From assembly GCA_963693315.1 (NCBI GenBank), contig OY856187.1, forward strand, positions 383,571,711 through 383,635,710: DNA of 64,000 nucleotides, given 5' to 3'. The notes below the pieces were generated by a model that worked only from the letters and a program-made list of their open reading frames with translations, was not told the DNA's origin and did not search any database. Shown here in pieces: positions 1 to 11,169 of the stretch (position 1 is the stretch's first letter; every line of letters begins with the position of its first letter). Both the position numbers and the translations under genes were made by a program. This DNA is from Diogma glabrata. Taxonomy: Eukaryota > Arthropoda > Insecta > Diptera > Cylindrotomidae.

Positions 1-298
1 CGACTTTATTCAGGTCTTTGTTCACGTTTATGGCAGCGTCTCTCCGGGCAGGATTAATTCGTTCGTGCATTTTACCTTTTGAAGGAAGGGGCTCGAACGA
101 CTTGTGCAGAGTACTATCATCTTCAAAACTATTTATTGGGTTGCTGGTGATTTTCAACAATTCGTTGATATAAATCAAAAATAGGGTTGGGGACAATACT
201 GAGCCTTGGGGTACACCAGCGTTAATTAGTTTAGACTCAGAAGAATATCCGTCTAAGGTTACCGAAATGTATCGGTCGGATAATGCTGTTGTTTGCTG
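1..298 (-). pseudogene. Non-LTR retrotransposon RT fragment (palm region), runs off the window edge
   Basis: Read on the minus strand from about 298 to the window edge, one frame stays open and gives the middle of a non-LTR reverse transcriptase. A stretch reading SDRYISVTLDG is followed by GVPQGSVLSPTLFLIYIN, the motif B block around the conserved PQG. It ends with FEDD where motif C should read YADD or FADD, so the first catalytic position is changed. The rest of the RT lies beyond base 1. The frame and the motif B wording differ from the RT piece directly upstream at 301-759, so this is a second element joined to it rather than its continuation. Established: PQGSxLSP and xADD are RT hallmarks. 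Inferred: a CR1, Jockey or R1-like clade, which I cannot resolve further. Confidence 0.75.
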
Positions 299-300
299 TT

Positions 301-759
301 TTTCGAGTCAAGCATTGATCCCAAATACTTAAAAGATTCAACTCCCTCAATTGGTTCATCGCCGCACATCAAATTTTTCTTCTCAGCCTCTCTTGAAACA
401 TTCATATGTTTGGTTTAATTGTAGTTAATTTGCAGACCAATTTTCCTAGCACCACTCTCAAGCGACTTGAAAGTCTCACTCATAACAGCTTCACTTCGGC
501 CGAGGATGACAACATCATCAGCGTAAGCAATCATCTGTACTGAGTTTATTGACAAGATATTGTTATTAGTCGGTAGTTTTTTTTGACGGCACACATATTC
601 CAAGGCTAGATTAAAAAGTATAGGAGAGATAGCATTCCCTTGTCTTAATCCGGAGTCGACTTTAAAAAATTTTGATATTTTGTTCTCTACTCGCACACAG
701 CATTGAGAGTTCTGTACTGTCATTTTGCATAGTGATACCAGTTTACCAGGAATTCCCAT
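301..759 (-). pseudogene. Non-LTR retrotransposon RT fragment with YADD motif
   Basis: The minus-strand frame from 759 encodes MGIPGKLVSLCKMTV, then motif B GLRQGNAISPILFNLALE and motif C IAYADDVVILGRS with both catalytic aspartates present. An in-frame TAA at 415-417 replaces the residue before TKHM. The same frame then continues through FKYLGSMLDS (about 303-330), which is motif E. The N-terminal half of the RT is missing, because the fragment starts in the block just before motif B. The wording of motifs B and C resembles RTE-type elements whose endonuclease looks like craniofacial-development-protein 2. A matching endonuclease relic lies at 46.5 kb. The copy is dead through the stop and truncation at both ends. 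Confidence 0.8.
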
Positions 760-1216
760 TGACGTTACAATTTAGCTGCATTATTATCACATCACCTGGG
801 GTTTCCGGATGTGTTCTCATTCGCATTGTGTTCTGTTGCGAGCTCGTATTTATATGTTGACTTGATGCATTGCAACATGGCGCTATGTAGTTTTTGGACC
901 ATTGCTTATGTGTTGCAAGGCCTGAGCAGTTCTTAAGATGACACCATTCTTTACAGCTATTACACTGGACGGAAGTAGTGTTTGCCCTTAAGATGTTTTT
1001 GCATATTGCACAATGCCATATTTTAGTTGGTCCAGGATTTCTTTCAATACCGGCTATGACTAGGAGGATCTGAAGTGAGGCCAGTGGCAACTGATTCTTT
1101 ATCCAAAAAATAGAGCAGCGGAGTAGCACCTTTCGTCGAAATTTTTGTGATGGTCCTTGGTCGGAACTGGGTTCCGAGTATTTCTGAGGCGTAGACCCGT
1201 CCATCTTGAGAAGCAC
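743..1216 (-). pseudogene. 5' part of a non-LTR ORF2: PHD-like Cys cluster plus start of APE endonuclease
   Basis: This minus-strand frame of 157 codons starts near 1216 with a low-complexity leader. It then shows IERNPGPTKIWHC and a cysteine/histidine cluster (CAICKNILRANTTSVQCNSC, then WCHLKNCSGL) that looks like a PHD or RING-type finger. It ends in IIMQLNCNVNG, the usual first strand of an APE-type endonuclease. At about 755-760 the frame is cut and the sequence passes directly into an RT block in another frame, so nearly the whole endonuclease and the RT N-terminus have been lost. The first 110 bp recur at 43,855-43,970, where the same leader (PSSDQGPS, KFRR) can be read. This shows it is a family and not a host gene. 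Confidence 0.65.
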
Positions 1217-1229
1217 TTACTTACACATT

Positions 1230-3325
1230 AGTCTCAGACGATGGTTCTGTCATTGTTATCGCCGATGTTACCATCCCGTTCCTAGGAGGCGATTTCCTTA
1301 ATAAATACGACCTTTTAGTGAACAGAAATCAACGTCTGGTCGATTCACTAACTTCTCTATTCACTTTGGTTTAACTCGCCACAAGCACCTTTTCTTACAC
1401 TGATCAACGATTCTGTTAGTATCGAAATTCTCGATATTCTCAAACATTTTAACGACTTAACATCCTAAAATGTTCTTAAACTGTGAAACATAACGTGACT
1501 CTAGTTATTATAACACATGGTTCTCCTATTTTATGTAAGTATCGTCGACTTGCTAAAAAAAATTGGGCATAGTAAAGGCGGAATTTGACCTTATTTTATC
1601 CCATGGCATTTGTCAACCATCTAACAGTCCTTGGGCCTCTCCTCTTCATCTTGTTAAAAAGAGACACTGCGAATGGAGACCTTGCAGTGAAAATTCTACC
1701 TACAATTCCGGACAAATATCCTTCCGGATGCAAATTCTTCTCCATAATTGATCTCGTCTGCGCATATCCACAAATTCTATTTGATGCGCGTGATATTGCA
1801 AAAACTTCAATATCAACGAATGATCTTCGAATGAAATTTGGATTGTGAAACGCTGTACAGTCCTTCCAACCTCCTAAATGTTATGTTGTATGTATGCTCA
1901 TTAGTGTTTTTGAAAGTCTTTCCCACCATGGTCTCAATATAAACGTTGATAAATGCAACTTTGCAAAAACCAACGTTGACTTCTTCGAAAATTCCATTGA
2001 TTCAGCTGGAATCAAACCTAATTCTGAACATGTCGATTCTTTTACGCGTTAAAAACTACCCGAAACGTTTATGCAACTCCGTCGTTTTTTTTGGAATGAT
2101 AAATTTCTACCGCCGACTCATTACTCACACTGACAATAAAGCCATTCTCAGTGAAAGTCCGTCTGAAAAGGTTTTAAAAAAAATGACAAACACGTTATTC
2201 AATAGTCTGAAGAAACAATTCAAGCTTTAGTTCCTTATGCTGGTGGCAATCAAGCCCTCCTCAACGATTTTTTGAAAAGGTTTCAAAAATAATGACAAAC
2301 GCGTCATTCAATGGTCTAAAGACGCCATTCAAACTTTTGAATGCAAGCGGCAACTCAGTGAGGCAAAGACTTTTTCTCATCCCTCACACTCTGTCCACCT
2401 CTTAGTAATCGTCAACGCTTCATGGCCAAACAGAAATACAGCGCTTATGATCGTAAGCTCGTTGCAGATTAATTTGCAATTAAAGTCTTCCAGTATCTTT
2501 TTGAAGGTAGAATTTTTACACTTTTCATCAATTATAAGCCACTTATCTATGCTTTGTTACAGAAACCTGCCAAAACTAATCCTCGCTGATTCGGCCATTT
2601 AGATTTTATCACTCAATTCACCACTGATATTCGCCACATCTTTTGGAATTCATATAATGTTGTTTGCCGACACACTTCCTCGTGTTGAGCAAATATCGCT
2701 TACAGAGAATATTCCCTACGACGAAATTGATGACGCTCAGTTCAATAGCCTCGAACAAAAGGAATTAGTGGAGACTAGTTCCCCACTTAAATTCCAGCCG
2801 ATGCCAGTGTTGCTTGGGCAATCTTCTAAAATTCTGTTATGAAATACTTCGACAGACAATGTTAGCCCATTTATTGTCAATAATTGTGACACAATAGCGT
2901 TTATTCTCAGAGGTCCACAGGAGACTACAGTTCTTTCAAACTTCTTACTGATAAAGTAATCTGGTCATCCATTAAGAAAGATGTACGACAAATTGCACAG
3001 AACTGCGTAGCTTGCCAAAGGGAAAAAGTTTCTCGCCATACTCAATCTCCTTTACGTATAATATTTTCAAGATAATTATCTTCAAACTTTTCAACTATTT
3101 TCCGAGATACATATGGACGTTATTGGTTTACTTCCTACCTCTTAGGATAAACGCTATTGTGTCACAATTATTGACCGCTATACTCGATGGCCTAAAGCCA
3201 TTCCAATCTTGGATATCACCGTTGAAACTGTAGCATTAGCTCTTCACTCCAATTGGATTGCTCGTCTCGGAATATCTTCAGTAATCGTCATATATAACGG
3301 GATCGAGTTTTGTAATGGATAGCCT
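1230..3325 (+). pseudogene. Ty3/Gypsy pol pseudogene: protease tail, RT, RNase H, integrase
   Basis: Fragments in shifting plus frames follow the order of a Ty3/Gypsy pol. The protease C-terminus (VIADVTIPFLGGDFLNKYD) lies at about 1,250-1,330. The linker HNVTLVIITHGSPI and the RT start AEFDLILSHGICQPSNSPWA lie at 1,480-1,640. Later RT blocks IDLVCAYPQI and LSHHGLNINVDKCNF run to about 1,990. RNase H KYSAYDRKLVA follows near 2,430, with INYKPL where TDHKPL is expected. The integrase zinc-binding part CVACQREKVS lies near 3,010, followed by MDVIGLLP and RYTRWPKAIP up to about 3,300. The RT block with the catalytic YxDD is deleted, the RNase H aspartate is changed, and the second integrase aspartate region reads IVIYNGIEF. 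Many frameshifts and stops make it dead. A partial internal duplication about 105 bp apart is visible at 2,166-2,340. Confidence 0.85.
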
Positions 3326-3339
3326 GGGACGACGTCTGA

Positions 3340-4080
3340 GCGTAGAGTGTTACAGTCTCAGATTCATTAGTTGCCATTTTTACTAACCTGTGTAGCTCGT
3401 AATAGATTCTCATCCATCCATCATCAATAGTCATATTTTCTTATAGTCTCCGTAACCCATAGTTTTTTATTATTTATCTACATAAACATTACTATTTAAT
3501 TTTGCAACCCCCTAAAATTGACTCATACTGCGTTTTCATGCTACTTGAATTTGAACTCTCTAAACACTAACCGTAATTAAACAACGAAGTTTTCAAACCT
3601 CCGAACAGATGTGCGCTTTTGTCCAATCGCCACAATAAAAAGAATTAATATCCTAACTTGTTATGCATTCGATTTTCTGTGTGGGTTTTTTTTTTTTGTT
3701 ATCAGATTGTCTTTCCGTTATGGATCTGAATTCCACTGTAATAGTGTTGTAAGTTGTTATTTTGTAATACCTCAACATCATACGATCGTTTAAACTTACG
3801 TTTAATTCATTCTAATTCATTGATGACTCGTATTGATGTATCGGAAATAATTTGTTTCGCAAAATTACTTTTTTTGCAATGGTCAGTATTACATAGTAAC
3901 CACCCGTTTCGTTTTATCGAAAAAAGATCCTAACATTTATTTACATAATTAATTTACATCTGGAACCCTTACTCGAATCTTTCAAAATCCAAACAGCTGC
4001 GCATATTTGCCAATTCGTCTTGCTATCCTAAAATTATATCTCGCCATCAGCATTGAAATGGTCTTCGAAACGTTATTATC
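3340..4080 (+). repeat. Dispersed repeat, copy 1 (partner at 63.35-64.0 kb)
   Basis: This non-coding block shares long stretches, in the same order and orientation, with 63,350-64,000. Shared pieces include AGTCATATTTTCKTATAG, CACACTGCGTTTTCA/CATACTGCGTTTTCA, CCGTAATTGCTCT/CCGTAATTAAAC, TTGTCCAATCG, GTTGTAAGTTGTTATTT and the GGAAATAACTTATTTCG/GGAAATAATTTGTTTCG region. Within copy 1 the CAAACAGCTGCGCATATTTGCC block at 3,975-4,020 repeats the one at 3,600-3,640. It follows a Gypsy integrase relic directly, so it may be the non-coding 3' part or LTR of that element, but no LTR ends were found. No reading frame in it looks like a protein. Confidence 0.7.
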
Positions 4081-5954
4081 ACTACGTCTTTTCTTACTGG
4101 GTGTAATCCATCTTTTGAAATTCCGAAAAGTTTTATTACCATTTTCGGCATTGAATTTTGTTATAAATACTGGGTGTAACCTAGCCTTTTTCTCTTATTT
4201 CTATTACATTTGTGATTCGTTTGTTTGACGTCTCGCAGTCTGATTTTATCTTGCTGTCAACAAATTTTTTTTGATGTTGTGAAAAATATAGCATGATCAC
4301 GGAACGATCAAATAAAGAAATAAGTTTGTGTTGTTTTTGTTTAAATTTAACCAAAGAAAATGATTTAGTTAAAATTAATGATCGTACGTATTTGTGATTG
4401 ATAGAAGAATCTTGTGGTGTTAATTTATTAGAATCCAGTAAAACGAAAGGGAATATACCATTTGAGATCCAAGGTGTGGCTTCTGGCGACATTGAAAACC
4501 GTAAGTTTTATTTTAATTCACTGTTATTACCTTACAACTCTTCAAGTTAAAAAGGTCAAACGGATCGCGTAACCAAGTTTAACCCGTTTATTTACCGAAT
4601 TTACATTTTGAGTCACCGATTCATGAAAATAATTGTGTGACCAAAAACGCGAAGTAACGCAATCGTTGCTGAGCCTGATTTTGGTAGGACCCCTAGGAGG
4701 GCGATGCCTCTGGATCATTACCAACTAAAAAAAAGATTTGTAAAACAGAATAACAAAAAAAATAAGAAAATCTTTAAAATAAAGAAAAAAATTATTATAT
4801 GTTTGTTGACGTCCATTGAATAAAATTAGAATTAATTGTATTAGTAAATTATGTATAATTTTAACGAATATAGACCAGGGTAGAAGCCTTTAAAAATAAT
4901 AAAAAGTAAAAAAAAATAATAGTAGGATGAAACCCATTAGAAAAGGAGGAGAATATTATAAAAATGAAAGGAAAAATAACTTACGGGCGATCTGAGGTCG
5001 GGAAGGGGAAGGGGTGAGTTTTTAAGGGTAAAAAACTGTTTATCTCGATTTCCGGCAAAACTAAAAGTCCTATGGAAAAAATTTATATGGCAAAGTTGTA
5101 GGTAATAAAAAGATCTAAAACTTTTGTATCGACACTTTTTTCAAATAACCTCAAAATTTATGTGAAAAATTCAAAAAACCAAGTTTTTGGTTTTTTATTT
5201 TTATCTTTTACAAAAAAATTTTTTTTTTCACGAAATTTGGTGAAAACTTACCTTTTTATGTCCCAAATAAGCTGTAATTTATTTGATTTGAAATATTTAT
5301 TTGTTCACCTTATTTTGAATTAATATCGAAAAAGCACCCTAATTTTCAATCGAAAATTCACCCGTCAAAATATCAGCTTTTTTCAAAAAGTTGGTATGCT
5401 TTCTGTTCGTTGAAATCTCTACTTTCCGATGGTGAAAAAAAAAAAAATATATTACTAATGTAAATCTTCTCAGAAAATGCAAAAAATGAATTGAATTTAG
5501 TAACCATTTAGTAACCAACAAATTAAGTAACCAACAAATTAAGTAACCAACGGGAGTGGCGTCCGATTTATGCATATGAAAAGAAAGCCCGGGAATAAAA
5601 ATTACGAGTTGATACCGCTCGACCGACAATTCTTTTTATGTCGTCACAACCAGATTTCTGAAACAACACGACGAGTTTATGAGATTGAGGTTTGCGTAGA
5701 ATTTTGCCTGATTGATTCCGACGCATCATTGCAACCGTATTCCAACGCAATACTTGAAATTTATTTTTGCTGTTGCTACTATGCTTCAAGTATATTTTGA
5801 CGCAACCTTGGTTTAAAATTTATGCTGTTGCGACCGTATATTATTGCAACTCAACATTTGTTAAAACATTTTCGTTGTTATCGCTGTGTATTTTATAAAT
5901 TATAAATCAACAATTACATCAAAGTTTGGCTAATGCCGTCATATATTGTATACA
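4081..5954. other. Gene-free A+T-rich stretch
   Basis: I see no supported gene here. The short open frames on both strands have no recognisable domain and low-complexity composition. A 16-bp unit (AAATTAAGTAACCAAC) repeats about three times near 5,500-5,555. Homopolymer A and T runs are frequent around 5,040-5,320, with a small hairpin at about 5,168-5,200 (CCAAGTTTTTGG). Confidence 0.6.
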
Positions 5955-6125
5955 TTGAAAAACATCATTTATATCATGTTCTAGCTGTTCCTGCATGTTT
6001 AAAAAAAATCAACATTTGCTTCAAAATTTTAATATTATATTCTGTGAAAAACATCATTGTATATCAAGTTCTGGCTGTTCCTGCATGTTAAAAAAAAACA
6101 ACATTTGCTTCAAAATTTTACCATT
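5955..6125. repeat. Tandem duplication, about 90-bp unit, two copies
   Basis: The block starting TGAAAAACATCAT and passing through GCTGTTCCTGCATGTT and AACATTTGCTTCAAAATTTT occurs at about 5,955 and again at about 6,045. The copies differ by a few substitutions and small indels. No gene is seen in it. Confidence 0.85.
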
Positions 6126-6229
6126 GTGGTCGTATATGTTCAATTGTCATCAAGTTTTGGGTGTGATTGTAACCGAAGTTCAACTCAACATCGATATTCA
6201 ATCTGCCTGATACTTTACCTGTGGGATTA

Positions 6230-7345
6230 GTCATCACGGATGAAGGGCTAAGGCCGTAGTACTTGGAAGCCGGAAGGACTTAATCATGTGGTGAGTGAAC
6301 TTGAATTATTTTATTTCTTTTTTCGTCTAACGTAGAAGTACGAATGTGTGTGAAAGGGCGTAACAGTGATTGAATGGGGGCGTGTTAGTGGTTGCGTGTG
6401 TGTGCGAGCTGGCGGTGTGGGTAGCGAGACACATTTGGTCTGGATTGGAAATGATTCTGATCTCAATATTGTTGCTCCGAGGTAAAACTTAACATACCAA
6501 ATACCTTTTCTTTTATTATATTACCTGAATTGATGAAGTTATATTTTCAAAACAATCATTCTCAAATAACCTGTAATTCAGAAAAAATTTAAACACAAAA
6601 AAAAACAAATTCCTGTCATGTTTTAGGTTTATTACTTCTATGATACATTAACCAACTGTTAACTACAGGTAGGGAAATAAACTGGTTTGTACATGTTTGT
6701 TCAACTTACAAATAAACTTATACTTTCGTTGAGTTGTACATATTTTTGTTTTGGGAATTACTTATGAGTTTTTTTTTTTATTTTGAGCATGTTATTGATA
6801 AAAAACCAAAAGAGAGAGAATCAATAAAGACTTTCAATGTAGAGTGTGTCGTTCATCAGTGCTCTAAGATTCGATCTACGGTTTACCAGCAATGGCAGTG
6901 GTTTGTGGGCTGGACCACGTTGCTCATGTGACAGCAATACAACCTGACAGTGATTACTACTACTTGCGATGCTTGCTGCGGGTCTTACAGCTTAATTGTC
7001 TTGCTTCGCCGTCTGAGTGTGTAGGTGAATGTTGGCGTGTGTGAGGCGTGAGTGTGTGGGTGTGTGGGAGTGATTGTGTGAGTTGGACGCGCTGATCGTT
7101 GGTCTTTCGCAAACGGGGTCGCCAGAGTCTCCATTTTCCACTTGTATTTTTTTCCATTTCTGTAACTTTTCGTACCTTGCGTACATTTCTGCATTTGTGT
7201 TGAAGCAGCAGGTATTACTCCATCAAATCCACGAGGACTGAGCTTTAGTCGTAAGGCATAACAATCATTTTAGGTACGCAGCCTGCTATGCCATTCTCAT
7301 TGGTTCACCAATGAGAAAGCTCTTCATTACAGTTTCCATCGGGTG
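6230..7345 (+). mobile_element. Unclassified element X, copy A
   Basis: Two anchored blocks here recur in the same order at 18.6-20.2 kb. The first runs through AAGCCGGAAGGAC to GTGGTGAGT at about 6,262-6,295. The second starts GTTGGACGCGCTGATCGT, passes CTTTCGCA and GTCGCCAGAGTCT (about 7,082-7,130), then AGCAGCAGG (7,206) and CCTGCTATGCC (about 7,282), and ends at AAGCTCTTCATTACA (about 7,332). Between them lie GT-rich stretches (GTGTGTG types) in both copies. In copy B the segment after the second block opens with ATGGAGCAGCAG, so this could be a 5' leader leading into a gag start. That role is inference. The GTGGTGAGT block resembles a splice donor but nothing proves splicing. Confidence 0.55.
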
Positions 7346-7479
7346 ATTGAAACCTTGCTTTAGGGAACAATTTGAAGATGATTTTACTTAAAACTCACCT
7401 ATTTTGAGTAATAATCTAAGTCGCACAGACGAAACTTTGTCTTCTGCAGATATGGTTCATTCTTCTTCTGCGGACACAT

Positions 7480-7720
7480 TACAGACTTCTCCTTCAATTA
7501 CTGTAAAAATGAGGTAACGCGACGCTAAAACAGTTGTATCAGCTAAAAGTGTTAGATTTGAACCCATTCCTCAACAACATATATTTCATCCTGCATTCAC
7601 GATTATATGAGCAGGTAAGGTAGAAGCCCTCGTATCCCAACTCGCTTCCTTCGTGTTCTTCGATGATACTAAGGGGGGCGTGTTGTGGCGAACATTGCTT
7701 TAATAAATTTTTGAAATATT
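7480..7720 (+). pseudogene. Possible 3' end of a Gypsy-type pol with polypurine tract and LTR start
   Basis: A plus-strand frame reads VSAKSVRFEPIPQQHIF near 7,540-7,590, which resembles the SGRxVRFP tail that ends many Ty3/Gypsy pol proteins. It is followed at about 7,672-7,690 by AAGGGGGGCG, a plausible polypurine tract, and then TGTTGTGGCGAAC, which could open a 3' LTR. I could not find a matching 5' LTR in the window, so the LTR assignment is inference. It could be the 3' end of the same element as the leader-like block just upstream, with the interior deleted. Confidence 0.35.
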
Positions 7721-10320
7721 TCTGGTAACGCCTAGGTAATAATTCTGATAATATTAAAATAAAAGAGTTTCAAGAAATGTCAGATTGAAAAATTCTTTCA
7801 TGAATAATTGTTGACATTCCAGGCCATTTACTAAAAACATTTTTTTTATGTTCTAATATTGTTTTGTTGCCACCGTACCTTCGAATTGAAAAAATTCAAA
7901 TTATTATTGCCTTATTTACTTGAGTTGAATTGCTTATCTCCAAAATTTATATATCCATAATGTTGTAACTTGTCATGTTGTATATTAGAAATATTGTCAC
8001 CGTATGGATTCACACACGTTTGCGATTTTGCAATTTATTAAGAAAATTTGTGTATATATATATGTTACTGTAATATTCAAATGTAAACCTTAAAGTATAA
8101 CACCAACAACAACCCAAAACACACAGACCATAAACAAAGATTGTTTGAATTTTACATTAACAATAAAAAGTACAAAAGCAAAATAGCAATGTCTAATCAA
8201 AAATGAAATTTCATCTTCTGTTAAAAAAAAAAAGAAAATTAAAATAGAAATCTTATTAATTTCAATAATAACAAAAACTCAAACATAAAGCAAAGAATTG
8301 TTAAAAGGAAAATAAAAATGATATAATGCTTAAAGACATAAAACTCCCATTGGTAATTTTAAATGTTAAATTCCTACTTCCTACCTTATTCTATTTTATT
8401 TGATGAATTAATCACAAAAGAAAATGCCAAGACTTTAATTATTTATGTAGAAAAGGATTAAATGTTTTTTTTTGAAGAAAATTGTTTATGAAGACGAATA
8501 ACTTTTGTTTAAGAATTCTGTTTTTCTCAACAATTTTGAAGAATAATATCAATTTTTTTTTATTTTATGTTGTCACTCTATTAAGGATATTGTTCCTGGG
8601 GAATTAAGACGAAACGAATAGAGAGAAATAAAATTTAGTTTTTTATGTTTAAAAGTTTAGACAAGATTTCGGTCATCAGTTGTCAAAATATTGCATTTTA
8701 ATTCTATGAATGGGAAATAAAATGCAAATATCTTTACAAACTTTTCCGGAAATATAAACCTCACCCTTTTCATGGACAGTTATTGTATTACGATTTCATC
8801 CACTTTTAACTGAACCTCAATAACATTAATTATCATGAAATGCCATTAAATAGTAAACAGAACAGGATGCCAATTAAATAAAATTGTAAAAGGGATGATA
8901 AGGAAGGAAATTGTTAGAAAAAGGAAATAAAGTAAAATAAATTAGTAATAAATAGAATCTCGATTAATATTAACTTTGAAAAAGGTTTAATTCTATTTAG
9001 TAATTAATCGGCCGACTTTTATTTAATTTTTAAAATATTATCTCGAGAAAGTGTTAACTGAACGGTTAAAAAATAATCGATTATTTGGCTTTTAATCTTT
9101 TTTATAGCGTTTTGAGTTAAGCGCAAGTGCTTTTAAAATTATTGATGGTTTTAGTTCAACTAGATAAGTGAAAACTGTTTTGATTACAATTACGATTTGT
9201 TGTGACTTTTTTGCCTTATGAGTTTGTCGCCTGTGTTATTTCTATGGTGAGGTTTTCTAGCAAATTATAAAAGAAACAATTTTTTTTCAAGGTTTGGCAT
9301 GAATACTATGTCTTGGGCTCGTAGAACATGTACAAACTTACTCAAAATAATGAAGCCAGCGGTAGCACTCCAAATCTTAGTTTTGAAATATTATTTGATG
9401 GTATCACACTATTGCTTGCTCGAAGAGACTAGCCTTCATATTACAATTACTCTATAATCCAGCTTTAATCATTGGAAAATATAGTGCGTCACATGAGCTA
9501 GGAATACTTTAATTATTTTTCCTGTTTTTTGCTTTATCTCATATAACTAAAACTGCATTTTGAGATCATGTAACAGAAATGTTGAGAAATAATTGAACAT
9601 AAGGATGTTTAAAGTATATTTTAAGAGTAACAGATGTACAAAATTCTCGCTAATAAAACGTAGATCAATCGGTTTGATCGGTAAGTATCAATTTTTTTTA
9701 TCGAAACATTATCAATTTAATTCAATCAATTGATCAATTTTACAAATTTTTACTATAGTTAAAACTAAATTATTTGTTGCTTAGTTGTGATACTGAACTT
9801 AGAGTTACTGAACTGAAAAGTTAAAAATAGATCTAATCAAGCAAATTCAATTACATAAACGTGAAAATATTTATTCAGATGCAGTGAATTGAGAAATTTC
9901 CCTAATCAAGATTCGATTCATTGATACCAATCAGAAACGGTATTTAACTTTTTCATTTTTTGTTGAAAAAATTTATCATCAACAATATAGCAACTAGCTG
10001 GATTATCGCAATACAATTTTTCTTATTTTCAAATTTTTTAAAAGAATTGTTGAATTGCTCTTATTTTATTTTAATTTGCTCTATCCTAAATTTGTAACAA
10101 AGAAATACCCAAATGAATGTAGTTTTAGGTAGGGGTGCAACGGGTTTATCAAAAACAAAAAATTAAAGTAACGTGGCCCATAGGTTTACCATACAAAAAG
10201 TTAGGCCAAACCAGAAAAAACAGTTAAAATGAATTTCAAATTTACTATAAAGAGCGACGAATATTTTGATAAAAATGCGAAACAGCGGTTATGTAAAACA
10301 TATTACAACACCAATAGAGC
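7721..10320. other. Gene-free A+T-rich stretch
   Basis: No open frame of note and no repeat unit stands out on either strand. Composition is A+T-rich with scattered homopolymer runs. I see nothing annotatable here. Confidence 0.6.
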
Positions 10321-10344
10321 TAGTGGGTTAGTTGACAGCACAGC

Positions 10345-10632
10345 TCGACAGTCATTTTAGGGTCTGAAATCGTTACAGTGGCGCCCAATTTAAAAGGAGA
10401 GCTTGGTCTTCATATTCGTCCTCCGGCACCACTCTCTGATAAACATCTGATCTATTATGACGATTTTCTCATGCTTCATCGAATGATGAATTCATTTCCA
10501 TTTTTTTTCTCTGAGAATTATCCAAAATATACTTTCGAATTGAAAAATTCAAAATACTTAATTGCTAGAGTGCTCAACAAATCTCCAATATATAATTCAT
10601 TATTTTCAAAATTCATATCTAGTGAATAAAAA
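10345..10632 (+). mobile_element. Possible LTR edge with tRNA-Lys-type primer-binding site and short ORF
   Basis: CGTTACA at 10,371-10,377 is followed by TGGCGCCCAA at 10,379-10,388, the first ten bases of the tRNA-Lys-type primer-binding site common in insect Gypsy elements. An 83-codon plus frame overlaps it (about 10,378-10,629). It contains DKHLIYYDDFLMLHRMMNSF and no domain I recognise. A Ty3-like RT relic follows at 10.74 kb in the same orientation, which fits one broken LTR element, with the LTR ending near 10,377. The match is short, so this remains tentative. Confidence 0.3.
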
Positions 10633-10741
10633 TAAAAAATTATTAACAAGTTTAATGTACAGTATAACACAGTATTGCGTATAAAGTAAATATACATTCA
10701 AATAACATCTAGAATCATTTCCATTCTGAATCTAATCGGTT

Positions 10742-11165
10742 CCTGAAAAAGACACCTTCTCACTCACTTCTTCGATGTCGGACTGATCAAGCCATTCAAG
10801 CGACGTTTCTGTCCCATTTTTCCGATAGGAGTAAAGGAGTTGTTCGTAGAAATAGACAGTATGTTATCTTTCGGCGTAATCAAGATGAGCAACAGTTTTT
10901 TTACCAGTTCCGTAACAATTGTTTGGAAATCGAATGGCAGAAAACAATTTTGTCTCGAAGGTTTTCTCGATTCTCGATTTATTTCGGAACAGTACGCGAC
11001 CTTCAGAACGCATTCTGGCTAATTTCTCTGAATTTTGCATCTCGATACAAAACCGCTCTCACTGTTTTCGGTCGACCACTAAATTTTAAAACAAGACTAG
11101 CAGACGGCAAAGATAGTACCCAATCACTGAGTTTGAGTAATATGCAGCAGCTCTGGGCATAAAGA
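10742..11165 (+). pseudogene. Ty3/Gypsy-type RT fragment
   Basis: Two overlapping plus frames together read like the first half of a Ty3-type reverse transcriptase. The first gives VEIDSMLSFGVIKMSNS and KSNGRKQFCLEG, matching the pattern EIDxMLxxGVIxPSNS followed by KKNGKxRFCLD. The second gives VRDLQNAFWLISL and SRYKTALTVFGRPLNF, matching xDLKxAFWQIPL and KTAFTVPGRP. A frameshift near 10,950 separates them, and the frame collapses before the catalytic YxDD block. Established: these blocks are conserved RT motifs. Inferred: an LTR element distinct from that at 1.2-3.3 kb, because the linker wording differs. Confidence 0.65.
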
Positions 11166-11169
11166 AATT

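Noticed and set aside
6960..7194. Three overlapping His/Thr-rich minus frames
   Set aside because: They are the antisense of a GT-rich stretch of element X, in overlapping frames, with no domain.
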